A stretch of 64,000 nucleotides of DNA from CAYPZL01 sp964415045 (lineage in GTDB: Bacteria; Planctomycetota; Phycisphaerae; Sedimentisphaerales; Anaerobacaceae): positions 16,190 to 80,189 of the forward strand of contig CAYPZL010000002.1 in NCBI GenBank assembly GCA_964415045.1, read 5' to 3'. Position numbers and translations under genes: made by a program. Under the pieces are notes generated by a model, which saw only the letters and a program-made list of their open reading frames with translations, was not told where the DNA came from and ran no database searches. Of the stretch, positions 25,610-34,199 are shown piece by piece; position 1 is the first letter of the stretch; each line of letters begins with the position of its first letter.

Positions 25610-25694
25610 GTGGCAGCGTCAAGCGCAGCTTGGCGATGGCGCCTCTCGAATCCGGGCGGACCATCGCCAAGGCCTGCGGCCTTGACGCTGCCAC
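25610..25694. repeat. Nested palindromic repeat, family GTGGCAG, copy 2 (85 bp)
   Basis: It has the same outer arms (GTGGCAGCGTCAAG / CTTGACGCTGCCAC) and inner arms (CTTGGCGATGG / CCATCGCCAAG) as the copy at 1306-1417, with a shorter loop. Confidence 0.88.
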
Positions 25695-25780
25695 ACCGTG
25701 TCTAACCCATCATACAACGTGTAACAGAGCACTAGCGCGCAAGAGAACCGTGATTCATGGCAGGCGGATGACGACTGCCC

Positions 25781-25803
25781 CGACCGAAAAAAACCTATGA
25801 AAC
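25781..25803. repeat. 23-bp direct repeat, inner copy overlapping the tsaE stop codon
   Basis: It matches 25433-25455 in 22 of 23 bases. The TAG stop of tsaE (25795-25797 on the minus strand) lies inside it. On that strand it reads stop, GG, then T7. Confidence 0.8.
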
Positions 25804-26244
25804 GCGGAGGTACGCCGGGAGGCGGCGCAGGTCGATGACGCGGGTATTCTCGTCGACGTGGCGCAATTCGACGCCGATACAATCGACGCCGTACAGGGCC
25901 GCCTCGACTTTGTCCGCCCATTCGATCAGAACGACCGATTCGCCGTAGCAGAGATCGTCGAAGCCGAGCATCTCGAACTCGGCGACGGAATCCAGGCGGT
26001 AGGCGTCGATGTGGTACAGGTCGAACCGTCCGGCGTATTGATTGACGATAACGAATGTAGGGCTCGTAACGGCTTTGCCGTCTTCGGCGCCGGCGCCGGT
26101 GGCGATACCTTTAATGAGATGCGTCTTGCCGCTGCCCAAGGGCCCGCAAATCGCAAAGATTTCTCCGCCGCGAAGCTGCGTGCCGATGCTGCGTCCGAGT
26201 AGAATCGTTTCTTGAGGCGAATTGGATGTGATGGTCGCGTCCAT
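25795..26244 (-). CDS. tsaE: tRNA threonylcarbamoyladenosine biosynthesis ATPase TsaE
   Basis: The 149-residue protein has the Walker A GPLGSGKTHLIKG (about residues 34-46), switch-like SPTFVIVNQY, the LYHIDAYRLDS motif and LIEWADKV, all characteristic of TsaE. It binds the TsaB-TsaD complex and drives the ATP-dependent cycle that places t6A on position 37 of ANN-decoding tRNAs. The TsaC/Sua5 enzyme that supplies threonylcarbamoyl-AMP is also in this window (34786-35907). AAAGGA precedes the ATG. It is the last gene of the fprA-argH-thiL-tsaE unit, 30 bases after thiL. Confidence 0.93.
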   Translation of the reverse strand: MDATITSNSPQETILLGRSIGTQLRGGEIFAICGPLGSGKTHLIKGIATGAGAEDGKAVTSPTFVIVNQYAGRFDLYHIDAYRLDSVAEFEMLGFDDLCYGESVVLIEWADKVEAALYGVDCIGVELRHVDENTRVIDLRRLPAYLRVS

Positions 26245-26274
26245 AGCGTCCTTTATCGGGAGCTTGTTTTCCCG

Positions 26275-27213
26275 TCAGGCCGGCCGGGACGTATCGCCGA
26301 GATGATCGTACCCGCTCGGCTTCAGCTCCCGGCACGCGCCGTCCGGCATCACAATTTGCATACGCGGCTCGGCGGTCACGTTGCCGATTTCCGTAATGGG
26401 CACGGAGGCGTTCCACGACCGGCGCAGCTTCTCCCACTGCCCGGCCGGCAGCGCAAAAAGCAGCTCGAAGTCCTCCCCTTCATTGAGGGCCGCCGCCAGC
26501 GGGTCGCGCCGCTCCTGCGCCGCCGGCGAAACCGGAATGAACGATGCGTTGAGGACCGCTCCGACGCCGCTTTGCCGGCAGATGCGATTCAGGTCCGTGC
26601 TGAGTCCGTCGCTGATGTCGATCATGGCATGCAGGCGGACCGCCCGCGCGATCGCCAGGGCTTCTTCGACGCGCGGCGTGAAGTCCAGATGTCTCCCCTG
26701 CCCGGACCCGCCCAGCGAGCCGGTGACGCAGATCACGTCCCCCGCCCGCGCGCCGTCCCGGCGCACGGGATCGCAATCGCCCGGCTTGCTCAACATGGCC
26801 ACCGAAACCGCCAGGCCCCCGGCGCTCTTCCAGCAGGTGATGTCACCACCGACGAGGGGACAGTCGTACCTGTCACCGGCCTGCACGATGCCCGCGTGCA
26901 GCTCCTTCAACCGCGCGTCGCCGAAATCGGGCGGTAGCCCCACGGCCACCACGGCGGCTAACGGAACCGTCGCCATCGCCGCACAATCGCTCAAGCTGGT
27001 CGCCATCGCTTTGTAGCCGGCCTGCTGCAGCGTGGCCGTTCGTAAGTCGAAGTGTGTCCCCTCCAGGAGCATGTCCGTGGTAATCAGCACCGACGCGCCT
27101 TGCCCGACGGCGATCTGCGCCATGTCGTCGCCGATGCCTATCGGGGAGCGATCAGGAGACAGAGCGCGCTGCGCCCGAAACCAGGCCGTGATGTCGTCTT
27201 CGGTGGGGCTCAT
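26275..27213 (-). CDS. thiL: Thiamine-monophosphate kinase
   Basis: The 312-residue ThiL has the N-terminal SPIGIGDDMA metal-binding motif (about residues 23-32), ITTDMLLEGTHFDL, the YKAMATSLSDCAAM segment, PLVGGDITCW, and IDISDGLSTDLNRIC. It phosphorylates thiamine monophosphate to the diphosphate cofactor, which IorA in this window requires. The chosen ATG 27213 overlaps the argH stop by four bases; the longer frame would lie inside argH. No other thiamine genes are nearby. Confidence 0.93.
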   Translation of the reverse strand: MSPTEDDITAWFRAQRALSPDRSPIGIGDDMAQIAVGQGASVLITTDMLLEGTHFDLRTATLQQAGYKAMATSLSDCAAMATVPLAAVVAVGLPPDFGDARLKELHAGIVQAGDRYDCPLVGGDITCWKSAGGLAVSVAMLSKPGDCDPVRRDGARAGDVICVTGSLGGSGQGRHLDFTPRVEEALAIARAVRLHAMIDISDGLSTDLNRICRQSGVGAVLNASFIPVSPAAQERRDPLAAALNEGEDFELLFALPAGQWEKLRRSWNASVPITEIGNVTAEPRMQIVMPDGACRELKPSGYDHLGDTSRPA

Positions 27214-28598
27214 CGTTGCGCCAGGTGCTTTTTCCAGTAGGCGATCTGCCGCTGCGCCTGTTCCGAGCCGGCCGCACCGGTCGAAGCGTACCGTTGCACG
27301 ACGTTCGCGGCTCCCAAAAACTCGTAGACATCGTCCTCGATGGCAGACGAATGCGCTTTGAACTCGTCCAGTGAAAGCGATTCCAAGGGCTTGCCGGCTC
27401 TCTCGCAATGGGCCACCAGGCCTCCGACGATGCCGTGCGCCTGGCGAAATGGCACCGCCTTGCGCACCAGGTACTCGGCCAGCGCCGTGGCATCGAGGAA
27501 ACCGGCGTCCAGACCGGCGGCAATCTCCTTCGTCTTGAAACTCGTGTGCGAGACGACCGCCGCCGCCATCTCCAGCGAACTCCCGGTCGTGTCGGCCGCC
27601 GAGAAAACGTGGATTTTGTCCTCCTGGAGATCGCGGTTGTACCCGGACGGCTGGGCCTTGAGCAGCGTAAGCATGGCCATCAACGCCCCGTACGCGGTCC
27701 CGGTCTTGCCCCGCATCAGCTCGAGCACGTCCGGATTGCGCTTCTGAGGCATCATACTCGATGAGGTGCAGAACGCGTCGTCGATCCGAATGAAATTGAA
27801 TTCGCTGGTGGAATAAATGATCCAGTCCTCGGCCAGGCGCGACAGGTGCGCCGCGGTCAGCGCGCAGGCGAAGACGAATTCGGCGCAGAAATCACGATCG
27901 CTGACGGCGTCGATGCTGTTGTACGCGAGATCGGCGAAGCCAAGCTGCTTACTGGTGCTCTCCCGGTCGATCGGCAGCGTCGTGCCCGCAACGGCGCCGG
28001 CTCCGAGCGGCGAGACGTTGAGCCGGTCCCGGCAATCGTTCAGACGCGTGAAGTCGCGCTCAAGCTGTTCCACAAAGCTCAGCAGATAGGCGGCCACGAC
28101 AATCGGCTGGGCCCGCTGCATGTGCGTGTACGCGGGCATCAGATCGCCCGTGTGCTTGCCGGCCAACTGCACAAACGCCTTCTGGAGACGCGCGATCTTG
28201 GCCTGGAGCGTCTCGATTTCATCGCGGAGCCAGAGCCGAATATCGGTGGCCACCTGATCGTTGCGGCTGCGCGCCGTGTGCAGCTTCTTGCCGGGCTCCC
28301 CGATCCTCTCGATCAGCGCCGCCTCGATGGCCATGTGAATGTCCTCGCAGGCCTTGTCAAACGCGAACCGCCCCGCTTCGATGTCTTCGCTGATCTGGAT
28401 CAGCCCTTCCTTGATGGCTTTGAGCTCCGCCCGCGTGATGAGCTTGCACTCGGCGAGCATCTGCGCGTGCGCGATCGAGCCGACGATATCGTACTTGTAG
28501 AGACGTGTGTCGTACGAGAGCGACTCGACGTAATCGACCGTCAATTCATCCGGCTTCGACGCCAGCCGTTTTTCCCAGCTTCTCTGTTTCTCAACCAT
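27210..28598 (-). CDS. argH: Argininosuccinate lyase
   Basis: The 462-residue enzyme matches the fumarase/aspartase superfamily member ArgH. It has GKKLHTARSRNDQVATD (about residues 105-121), the catalytic Ser loop in GSSMMPQKRNPD (read here as TSSSMMPQKRNPD, about 275) and the Lys/Asn of that signature. It cleaves argininosuccinate to arginine and fumarate. ATG 28598 has a GGAG motif eight bases away; an extension to 28640 is less likely because it abuts the fprA stop. No argG is in the window. Confidence 0.95.
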   Translation of the reverse strand: MVEKQRSWEKRLASKPDELTVDYVESLSYDTRLYKYDIVGSIAHAQMLAECKLITRAELKAIKEGLIQISEDIEAGRFAFDKACEDIHMAIEAALIERIGEPGKKLHTARSRNDQVATDIRLWLRDEIETLQAKIARLQKAFVQLAGKHTGDLMPAYTHMQRAQPIVVAAYLLSFVEQLERDFTRLNDCRDRLNVSPLGAGAVAGTTLPIDRESTSKQLGFADLAYNSIDAVSDRDFCAEFVFACALTAAHLSRLAEDWIIYSTSEFNFIRIDDAFCTSSSMMPQKRNPDVLELMRGKTGTAYGALMAMLTLLKAQPSGYNRDLQEDKIHVFSAADTTGSSLEMAAAVVSHTSFKTKEIAAGLDAGFLDATALAEYLVRKAVPFRQAHGIVGGLVAHCERAGKPLESLSLDEFKAHSSAIEDDVYEFLGAANVVQRYASTGAAGSEQAQRQIAYWKKHLAQR

Positions 28599-28640
28599 TC
28601 CTTGTACTCCGAAACCACGTGCGTGGCAAAATCGCGACAA

Positions 28641-29840
28641 CTATTTCGCTTCCGGACAAACCCGCCCGGCCAGCGCCCGGCCCAGGTCGCGACACTTATC
28701 GAGCTGCTCCGGCGTCGCCGTGAACCGGGCGTCCACAACCGGCTCGATCAGCTCCAGCGATGCGTCTTCCACGAACTTCCGCATGACCTTGACCGCTCCG
28801 CCGGCCCAGCCGTGGCTGCCGAGGATGCCGACCACCCGATTGCCGATCCGCTTGCCTGCGAGCATTTTCAGCAGCATCTCCATCCACGGAAACACGCCGG
28901 CGTCGTACGTCGGGCTGCCTAACACGAGCCCTTTGTGCCGCCAGACGTCCCGGATCACGTACGAAACGTGGCTGGTTGAGACGTCGTGGGCGCGAACGGT
29001 CGTGACCCCGCCCTCGGCGAGCCCGCGCGCCACCGCCTCGACCATCTTCTCGGTGTTGCCGTACATCGAGGCAAACGCCAGCACCACGCCCGGCTCGGCC
29101 TCGTACCGGCTCCAGCGGTCGTACAGGCCGATAATTCGGCCCGGATCGCTGCGCCAGATCGGCCCGTGAGTGGATGCGACAATCTTGATCTCCAGGGCGC
29201 CGAGCTTCTTGATGGCTTTCTGAACCATGGGAGCGTATTTGCCCACGATGTTGGAGAAGTACCGCAGAATCTCGTCCTCGAAGTAGTGGATGTCCACCTC
29301 ATCGTCGAAGATACCGCCGTCGAGCGTGCCGAATCCCCCGAAGGCGTCACCGGAAAACAGAATTCCCGCCGAGGCTTCGTACGTCATCATCGTCTCGGGC
29401 CAGTGAACCATCGGGGTCAGATGAAACTGGAGGGTTCGCTTGCCGAGCTTCAGCTCGTCGCCATCCTGTACGACGTGGATGTCCCTGATGCCGTAGAGGC
29501 TCTCCAGGAACTCGGCGGTCTTCTTGTTGCCGACGACCTGCATCTGAGGGAATATCTGCTTGAGGATGGGCACCGCGCCGGAATGGTCGGGCTCCAGATG
29601 ATTGATCACGAGGTAGTCGATCCGCCGGTCCGGTCCGGTCAGATGCCGGAGTTTTTGCAGGTACTTGCCCACGGAGAGATCCTTGACGGCGTCGATGAGG
29701 GCGACTTTCTCGTCTCGGATCAGATACGAATTATAGGAAACGCCCCTGGGAATGGGCCAGATGGCCTCAAACAGGGCCGTCCGGCGGTCGTTGACTCCCA
29801 CCCAGTAGACGTTCTCGACGAGGGGTATCCCACATTCCAT
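28641..29840 (-). CDS. fprA: Flavodiiron protein (FprA-type A-type flavoprotein)
   Basis: The 399-residue protein has an N-terminal metallo-beta-lactamase-like diiron domain with HLEPDHSG, GDAFGGFG and STHGPIWR metal ligands. A C-terminal flavodoxin domain follows, beginning VVLAFASMYGNTEKM (about residue 250). Flavodiiron proteins reduce oxygen to water or nitric oxide to nitrous oxide using electrons from rubredoxin or similar donors, and are typical of anaerobes facing oxygen. Only the two core domains are present. A promoter with TTGACG-N17-TATCGT lies at 29922-29950. It is the first gene of a unit with argH. Confidence 0.95.
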   Translation of the reverse strand: MECGIPLVENVYWVGVNDRRTALFEAIWPIPRGVSYNSYLIRDEKVALIDAVKDLSVGKYLQKLRHLTGPDRRIDYLVINHLEPDHSGAVPILKQIFPQMQVVGNKKTAEFLESLYGIRDIHVVQDGDELKLGKRTLQFHLTPMVHWPETMMTYEASAGILFSGDAFGGFGTLDGGIFDDEVDIHYFEDEILRYFSNIVGKYAPMVQKAIKKLGALEIKIVASTHGPIWRSDPGRIIGLYDRWSRYEAEPGVVLAFASMYGNTEKMVEAVARGLAEGGVTTVRAHDVSTSHVSYVIRDVWRHKGLVLGSPTYDAGVFPWMEMLLKMLAGKRIGNRVVGILGSHGWAGGAVKVMRKFVEDASLELIEPVVDARFTATPEQLDKCRDLGRALAGRVCPEAK

Positions 29841-29921
29841 GGTGTCATCTCTCCTCTTGTACAGCATCGTCGTTTGTCGGCCGGACGCTCGAGGCGCAGG
29901 CATCCGCCGGCCAAAGGTCGT

Positions 29922-29950
29922 ACGATAGCCTACGCGACCCCGAGCGTCAA
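29922..29950 (-). promoter_or_regulatory. Promoter for fprA-argH-thiL-tsaE
   Basis: On the minus strand TTGACG (29945-29950) and TATCGT (29922-29927) are separated by 17 bases. The leader to the fprA ATG is about 75 bases and ends with GGAGAG. Confidence 0.7.
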
Positions 29951-29985
29951 TCAAAAGCGCCCCGGCGGTACACGTCTCGTGCTGC

Positions 29986-30014
29986 TTGCAATATGCCACA
30001 GGATGCCGTATTGT
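29986..30014 (+). promoter_or_regulatory. Promoter for nagA
   Basis: TTGCAA (29986-29991) and TATTGT (30009-30014) are separated by 17 bases, about 85 bases upstream of the nagA start. It is divergent from the fprA promoter, with only about 35 bases between the two -35 boxes, so the two could share a regulator. Confidence 0.6.
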
Positions 30015-30097
30015 GCGAGCATCCAGCGAGCGTTGTCGCGCTGCCGGCAATCGTCTGTTCACGAGCCGGGACCGGAATGTACTTGTAGGGCTTGAAC

Positions 30098-31261
30098 ATG
30101 GCATCCTTGCTTATCAGAAACGCCAGATTGTATGACGCTGCCGGGACGGACAGCCCCTGCGGCGTCCTCGTCAAGGACGGCACGATCGAGCGGATCGGCG
30201 ACCTGTCCCGCTCGGCTGGCGCAGACCGTGTGCTCGACGCCGGGGGGCGCATCCTCGCGCCCGGCCTGATCGACGTCCACATTCAGGGCGCCGGCGGCGC
30301 CGATGTGCTCGACGCGGCGCCCGAAGCGCTGGAGGCCATATCGAAGACGTGCGCGCGGTTCGGCGTAACGGGCTTACTGGCAACGACCGTGTACATGCCG
30401 GGACAGGAGAACCGGCACCTGACGGTGGCGGCCGATTGCGTGGACCGCGATCTGGGCGGCGCCCGGCTCCTCGGCATTCATCTGGAAAGCCCTTTCATCG
30501 CGCCGGAGAAACGGGGCATGATCCAGCCGGCCTGTATCACCTCCCCCTCGCCGGCCATACTGGAAGAAATCTACAAACTCACGGGCGATACGCTAAAGAT
30601 GATGGTGATCGCCCCGGAGTTGCCCGGCAACATCGAAATCATCAGGGCCCTGACGGACCGGGGCACGGTTGCGTGTCTCGGGCACTCGGCGGCGGCCTAT
30701 GACGACGCCCGACGCGGCTTCCAAGCAGGAATTTCGCACATCACGCATCTCTTCAACGCCATGCCCTCCCTGCACCACCGCGCGCCGGGACCGCTGGGCG
30801 CGATATTTGAGGCGGACAACGTCACTTGTCAGGTCATCACCGACGGCGTTCACATCCACCCGTCGGTCGTTCGCCTGGCGTACGCGGCGCTGGGGCCGGA
30901 CCGCTTTGTCACGATCACCGACGGCATGCAGGCCCTGGGCCTGCCCGACGGCAAGTACATCTACAACGGCGTCGAGTACGAAGCGAGAGACGGAGCGGCC
31001 CGATACGCAGACGGCACCCTCATCGGCACCGCCCTGGGCCTCAATCGCATGCTTGCCCGTCTCACGGAATTCACGGGCTGTTCCCGAATCGAGGCGGTGA
31101 ACACGGCCACGCGAAACCCCGCCGTGGTTTTAGGCCTCCAGGACACCAAAGGCGCGATCGCGACCGGCAAAGACGCCGACCTCGTCCTGCTCAATGAGGA
31201 TTGGTCGGTCCATGCCACCATCGTCGCCGGCCGGATCGTCTACCAGGCCCAAGAGAACTGA
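30098..31261 (+). CDS. nagA: N-acetylglucosamine-6-phosphate deacetylase
   Basis: The 387-residue amidohydrolase has the TIM-barrel landmarks of NagA: LAPGLIDVHIQGAGG, the Glu ligand in GIHLESPFIAPEKRGMIQP, CLGHSAAAYDDARRG, ISHITHLFNAMPSLHHRAPG and the catalytic Asp in TITDGMQALG. The first metal motif is H-x-Q instead of H-x-H, a variation also known in NagA enzymes that keep only one metal. It converts GlcNAc-6-phosphate to glucosamine-6-phosphate. The ATG at 30098 is chosen over a TTG two codons earlier. No nagB is nearby. Confidence 0.93.
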   Translation: MASLLIRNARLYDAAGTDSPCGVLVKDGTIERIGDLSRSAGADRVLDAGGRILAPGLIDVHIQGAGGADVLDAAPEALEAISKTCARFGVTGLLATTVYMPGQENRHLTVAADCVDRDLGGARLLGIHLESPFIAPEKRGMIQPACITSPSPAILEEIYKLTGDTLKMMVIAPELPGNIEIIRALTDRGTVACLGHSAAAYDDARRGFQAGISHITHLFNAMPSLHHRAPGPLGAIFEADNVTCQVITDGVHIHPSVVRLAYAALGPDRFVTITDGMQALGLPDGKYIYNGVEYEARDGAARYADGTLIGTALGLNRMLARLTEFTGCSRIEAVNTATRNPAVVLGLQDTKGAIATGKDADLVLLNEDWSVHATIVAGRIVYQAQEN

Positions 31262-31322
31262 TCCGGCTCTCTCTCGGCGCGAGGCTCTGCCACGACCGCA
31301 AGTAGGTGCCGAGGCTGGGTGG

Positions 31323-32540
31323 TTATTCTTCTAAATTCATCTCCACCAGCGAATTATCGCATTTCTCGGCATCGCTCGTCGCGTCCCTGAGAACGTTGCT
31401 GCTAAACAGTACGCGGACGCTGGGCTTGCCCTCGGTGGCAAGGGCCTTCGGAGCCACTGAGGAGAACAGATTGCCCACCACGGCCACGTCGGCCGCCCCT
31501 TCCAGCGTGAGGCCGGCCGCGGCGGTGTCGTTGGGCTGGCGCTTGACCTTGTCCCGGCCGATGTAGCTGTCGGAGAAGTTGTTGCCGCAGACGGTTATGC
31601 GCCCGCTGTCGGGACCGATTCGCAGGGCGTGCTTCTTCACGATGGTGAATGTATTGGCGCTGACGGCGCAGCCGTGCGCATCCCGCAAATCGACCCCGCC
31701 GGCGACGTTGTGCGCGATCACGTTCGCACTGAGCGTAATCCCGTAGCAATCCCGGTCGAGAACGATCGCGGTCCCGTTGCATTCCTCGATCATATTGCCC
31801 GAGACGACCGATCCGTACGTGTTCTCGATGACGACCCCGTCGCCGAGATGGTCGTCCAGGTTATTCCCCGTCATGCACAGGTTGAACCCGTCGACACAGC
31901 GAACGGCGTCCCGGTTCTCTTCGAACTGATTCGACGAAACGACAATGTCGTGACAGCCGATGAGGTTCAGCCCCGTCTTCTTGTTGTACGTGACGAGCGA
32001 ATCGCAGATGCGCGGGTCTTCATAGCAGAAGTACAGATGAATCCCATCGCCCCCATGCTCGCTGACGGTCACGCCCTCGATGAAAATCTCGTTGATGCGA
32101 CGGGCCTCGATCCCGTGGCCGCTCTTGTCGTTACCCGTGAGTCGAAAGTCCGCCAGTCGAATCCTCCACAGCTCGCCCTGGCGATCATCCCGGCCGCTGG
32201 GGTGCTGCAGGATCAGGGCGCTTTTGCCTTCGGTGTTGACGTTCTTGATGTGCGTGGCGGTGCCCGCTCCTTCGATGACCGCGTCCGAGACGGTGACTCG
32301 AAGAGGCTCGGCAATCTCAAACGTGCCGGGGGGCAAGCGCACCACCCCACCGGCAGCGGGCAGCGCATCGATAGCCGCCTGAATGCTCGGATACGCGGCA
32401 GCATCAATCACCGCCCCCGCGCCGGGCAATCGCGTCTTTCCTACGGCTGCCCCAGCCCGACTTGCAGCCACGTGAACCCGGCTCACGGTTACGAGAGCCC
32501 CCGCAAAAAACAGCAGACAGATCCAATGGAGAGTCTTCAT
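31323..32540 (-). CDS. Secreted right-handed beta-helix protein
   Basis: The 405-residue protein has a signal peptide (MKTLHWICLLFFAGALVTV). Its start, YPSIQAAIDALPAAGGVVRLPPGTFEI, is typical of pectate-lyase-like single-stranded beta-helices. Multiple PbH1-like turns follow (GDGVVIENTYGSVVSGNMIEE, GITLSANVIAHNVAGGVDLRD). Such proteins usually bind or cleave polysaccharides; no catalytic Asp pair of a named family could be assigned. It is probably exported to the periplasm or surface. It is 72 bases downstream of the threonine aldolase gene on the same strand, and the two may be co-transcribed. Confidence 0.85.
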   Translation of the reverse strand: MKTLHWICLLFFAGALVTVSRVHVAASRAGAAVGKTRLPGAGAVIDAAAYPSIQAAIDALPAAGGVVRLPPGTFEIAEPLRVTVSDAVIEGAGTATHIKNVNTEGKSALILQHPSGRDDRQGELWRIRLADFRLTGNDKSGHGIEARRINEIFIEGVTVSEHGGDGIHLYFCYEDPRICDSLVTYNKKTGLNLIGCHDIVVSSNQFEENRDAVRCVDGFNLCMTGNNLDDHLGDGVVIENTYGSVVSGNMIEECNGTAIVLDRDCYGITLSANVIAHNVAGGVDLRDAHGCAVSANTFTIVKKHALRIGPDSGRITVCGNNFSDSYIGRDKVKRQPNDTAAAGLTLEGAADVAVVGNLFSSVAPKALATEGKPSVRVLFSSNVLRDATSDAEKCDNSLVEMNLEE

Positions 32541-32612
32541 CTCTGTGCTCCTTCCCGGTATTTGGCTTGCTGTCTTTCCGCTTTGTAGCCGCACGCCCCG
32601 AACGAGGTCTCG

Positions 32613-33653
32613 TCAGAAGGACTTCATCACCTCAGCCAGGGCGGAAACGGCCCGGTCGATCTCTGCGCTCGTAATGCCGTAGTGCGTCACCGCTCGGAAA
32701 CGCCGGGGGCCCAACTTCAGGATCTTGACGCCTTTCGAAGCCAGTCTCGCCAGGATCTCTTCGGCGGGCTTCTGATCATCCGCGACGTCGAAATAGACGA
32801 TATTCGTCTGCACGCGCGCAAGGTCGATGGAGAGACCGTCGATTTCGTTGATGCCCCGGGCCAGCCGGGCGGCGTTCTCGTGATCCTCCCGGATCCTGTC
32901 GATCATCTCGTCCAGAGCGACGATACCGGCGGCCGCGATGACGCCTGCCTGACGCATTCCTCCGCCCACGACCTTGCGGATTCGACGCGCCTCGGCAATG
33001 AACTCTTCGGGACCGCAGATGACCGAGCCGACCGGGGCGGCCAGCCCCTTCGAAAGGCAAAACGTCAAAGTCTCCACGTGCTGCGTCAGTTCCTTGACGT
33101 CCACCCCCAAAGCCACGGCTGCGTTGAAAACGCGCGCTCCGTCGAGGTGGACACCGAGCTGATGCCTTCGGGCCAGGGCAGCGACCGCCTCCATGTACTC
33201 GGCGCTAAGAGCCGCCCCGCCGCACCGGTTGTGCGTGTTCTCCAGGCAGATCAGGCGGGTGCGCGGGAAATGAACGTTGTCCGCACGGATAGCGGCTTCG
33301 ATGTCTTCCAGCCTGACTGTGCCGTCCGGTTGATTGCGAACCGTGTGCGGATGGATCCCACCCAGGGCCGAGATCCCCCCGGCCTCGTACAAAAAGGTGT
33401 GAGACACGTCCCCGAGGATGATCTCCTCGCCGCGGCCACAACGCGCCAGAATCGAAACCAGATTGCCCATGGTCCCGCTGACCACCAGCAGAGCCGACTC
33501 TTTGCCGACGCGCTGAGCCGCCATGCGTTCCAGGCGATTGACGGTCGGATCTTCGCCAAAGACGTCATCTCCCAGTTCGGCCCGGCAGATAGCCTCGCGC
33601 ATCTCCTCCGACGGCAGGGTAACCGTGTCGCTGCGCAGGTCAACAGCATTCAT
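32613..33653 (-). CDS. ltaE: Low-specificity L-threonine aldolase
   Basis: The 346-residue PLP enzyme has DLRSDTVTLPSEEMREA at its start, GDDVFGEDPTVNRLE, VHLDGARVFNAAVALGV with the pyridoxal-binding Asp, and the Schiff-base Lys in TFCLSKGLAAPVGSV (about residue 205). It cleaves L-threonine or allo-threonine to glycine and acetaldehyde. A promoter with TTGACG-N17-TATCTT lies 63 bases upstream at 33716-33744, and GGGAGA precedes the ATG. Confidence 0.95.
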   Translation of the reverse strand: MNAVDLRSDTVTLPSEEMREAICRAELGDDVFGEDPTVNRLERMAAQRVGKESALLVVSGTMGNLVSILARCGRGEEIILGDVSHTFLYEAGGISALGGIHPHTVRNQPDGTVRLEDIEAAIRADNVHFPRTRLICLENTHNRCGGAALSAEYMEAVAALARRHQLGVHLDGARVFNAAVALGVDVKELTQHVETLTFCLSKGLAAPVGSVICGPEEFIAEARRIRKVVGGGMRQAGVIAAAGIVALDEMIDRIREDHENAARLARGINEIDGLSIDLARVQTNIVYFDVADDQKPAEEILARLASKGVKILKLGPRRFRAVTHYGITSAEIDRAVSALAEVMKSF

Positions 33654-33715
33654 GCCTGTCTCCCATAAAAGTGCTCGAAACTCGTGCGGACGGACACCTC
33701 CGACGCCACACGCCT

Positions 33716-33744
33716 AAGATAACCCGGCCGGCGGGCTCCGTCAA
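33716..33744 (-). promoter_or_regulatory. Promoter for ltaE
   Basis: On the minus strand TTGACG (33739-33744) and TATCTT (33716-33721) are separated by exactly 17 bases. Confidence 0.7.
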
Positions 33745-33819
33745 GGCAGCGGCCTTGTGGACCGCCGGCGGGGAGCCGGCAGAGATTTTGCCCTTGGCAA
33801 CCAAGCCTTCTGACGTATC

Positions 33820-34068
33820 ATGGGGATGAAAAACATGATGGACGGATTATTCTACATCTTCGGTGGCTTGTTGTTCCTGCTCTCGCTGGGGGGACATTTC
33901 TATGCCCGGATACGTTTGCGCCCGGGGGCCGACTCGGATCTCGACGACTATTACTGCGAATTCGAGGACCAGCATCCCGAGTACGCCCGGTACACGAAGT
34001 GGCTGCAACTGACCACCGCCGGTGGAGCCCTGGGAGTCCTCCTGCTGTTTCTGGGAACGGTGCTTTGA
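33820..34068 (+). CDS. Small two-helix membrane protein, unknown function
   Basis: The 82-residue protein has two hydrophobic helices (about residues 8-26 and 63-82) flanking a soluble loop rich in acidic residues and Tyr (DSDLDDYYCEFEDQHPEYARY). I do not recognise a family. A candidate promoter (TTGGCA at 33794, TATCAT at 33816, spacer 16) has its -10 box overlapping the first ATG. The true start may therefore be ATG 33835 or 33838, nine or more bases after GGGG. A terminator-like hairpin follows at 34088. Confidence 0.6.
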   Translation: MGMKNMMDGLFYIFGGLLFLLSLGGHFYARIRLRPGADSDLDDYYCEFEDQHPEYARYTKWLQLTTAGGALGVLLLFLGTVL

Positions 34069-34087
34069 TGGGCCCCACGTGCCGACG

Positions 34088-34133
34088 ACAAAGGCCGGCG
34101 GTCCTTTCGAACCGTCAGCCTTGTGTCTTTTTC
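34088..34133 (+). terminator. Intrinsic terminator after the small membrane protein gene
   Basis: ACAAAGGCCGGCGGT pairs imperfectly with ACCGTCAGCCTTGT (one bulged A, one mismatch and one G-U pair) around the loop CCTTTCGA. The tail is GTCTTTTTC. Confidence 0.65.
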
Positions 34134-34199
34134 ATTGCCCCGTATGCAGAAAGGTCGTCCTTGTCCGAGCCATAGTAACACTGGCCCTCATGGCGGGCG

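Larger units (their letters stand above)
25068..25794. other. Gene-free repeat island upstream of gspG, 727 bp
   Basis: No supported gene is present. The stretch contains a 23-base direct repeat (25433-25455, second copy at 25781-25803 across the tsaE stop), one copy of the GTCATCCTGAA palindrome (25459-25558), and one copy of the GTGGCAG palindrome (25610-25694). The 5' part (25068-25250) is AT-richer and must hold the gspG promoter, but I could not fix its boxes. Confidence 0.6.

Noticed and set aside
25068..25794. Small genes in the repeat island, including a frame reading VILNEAQRSEGSG
   Set aside because: That peptide is a translation of the GTCATCCTGAA palindrome itself and recurs wherever the repeat is present, so it is not a gene.
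28986..30095. A 369-codon plus-strand frame opposite fprA
   Set aside because: It is antisense to the motif-complete flavodiiron gene and has no supporting signal.
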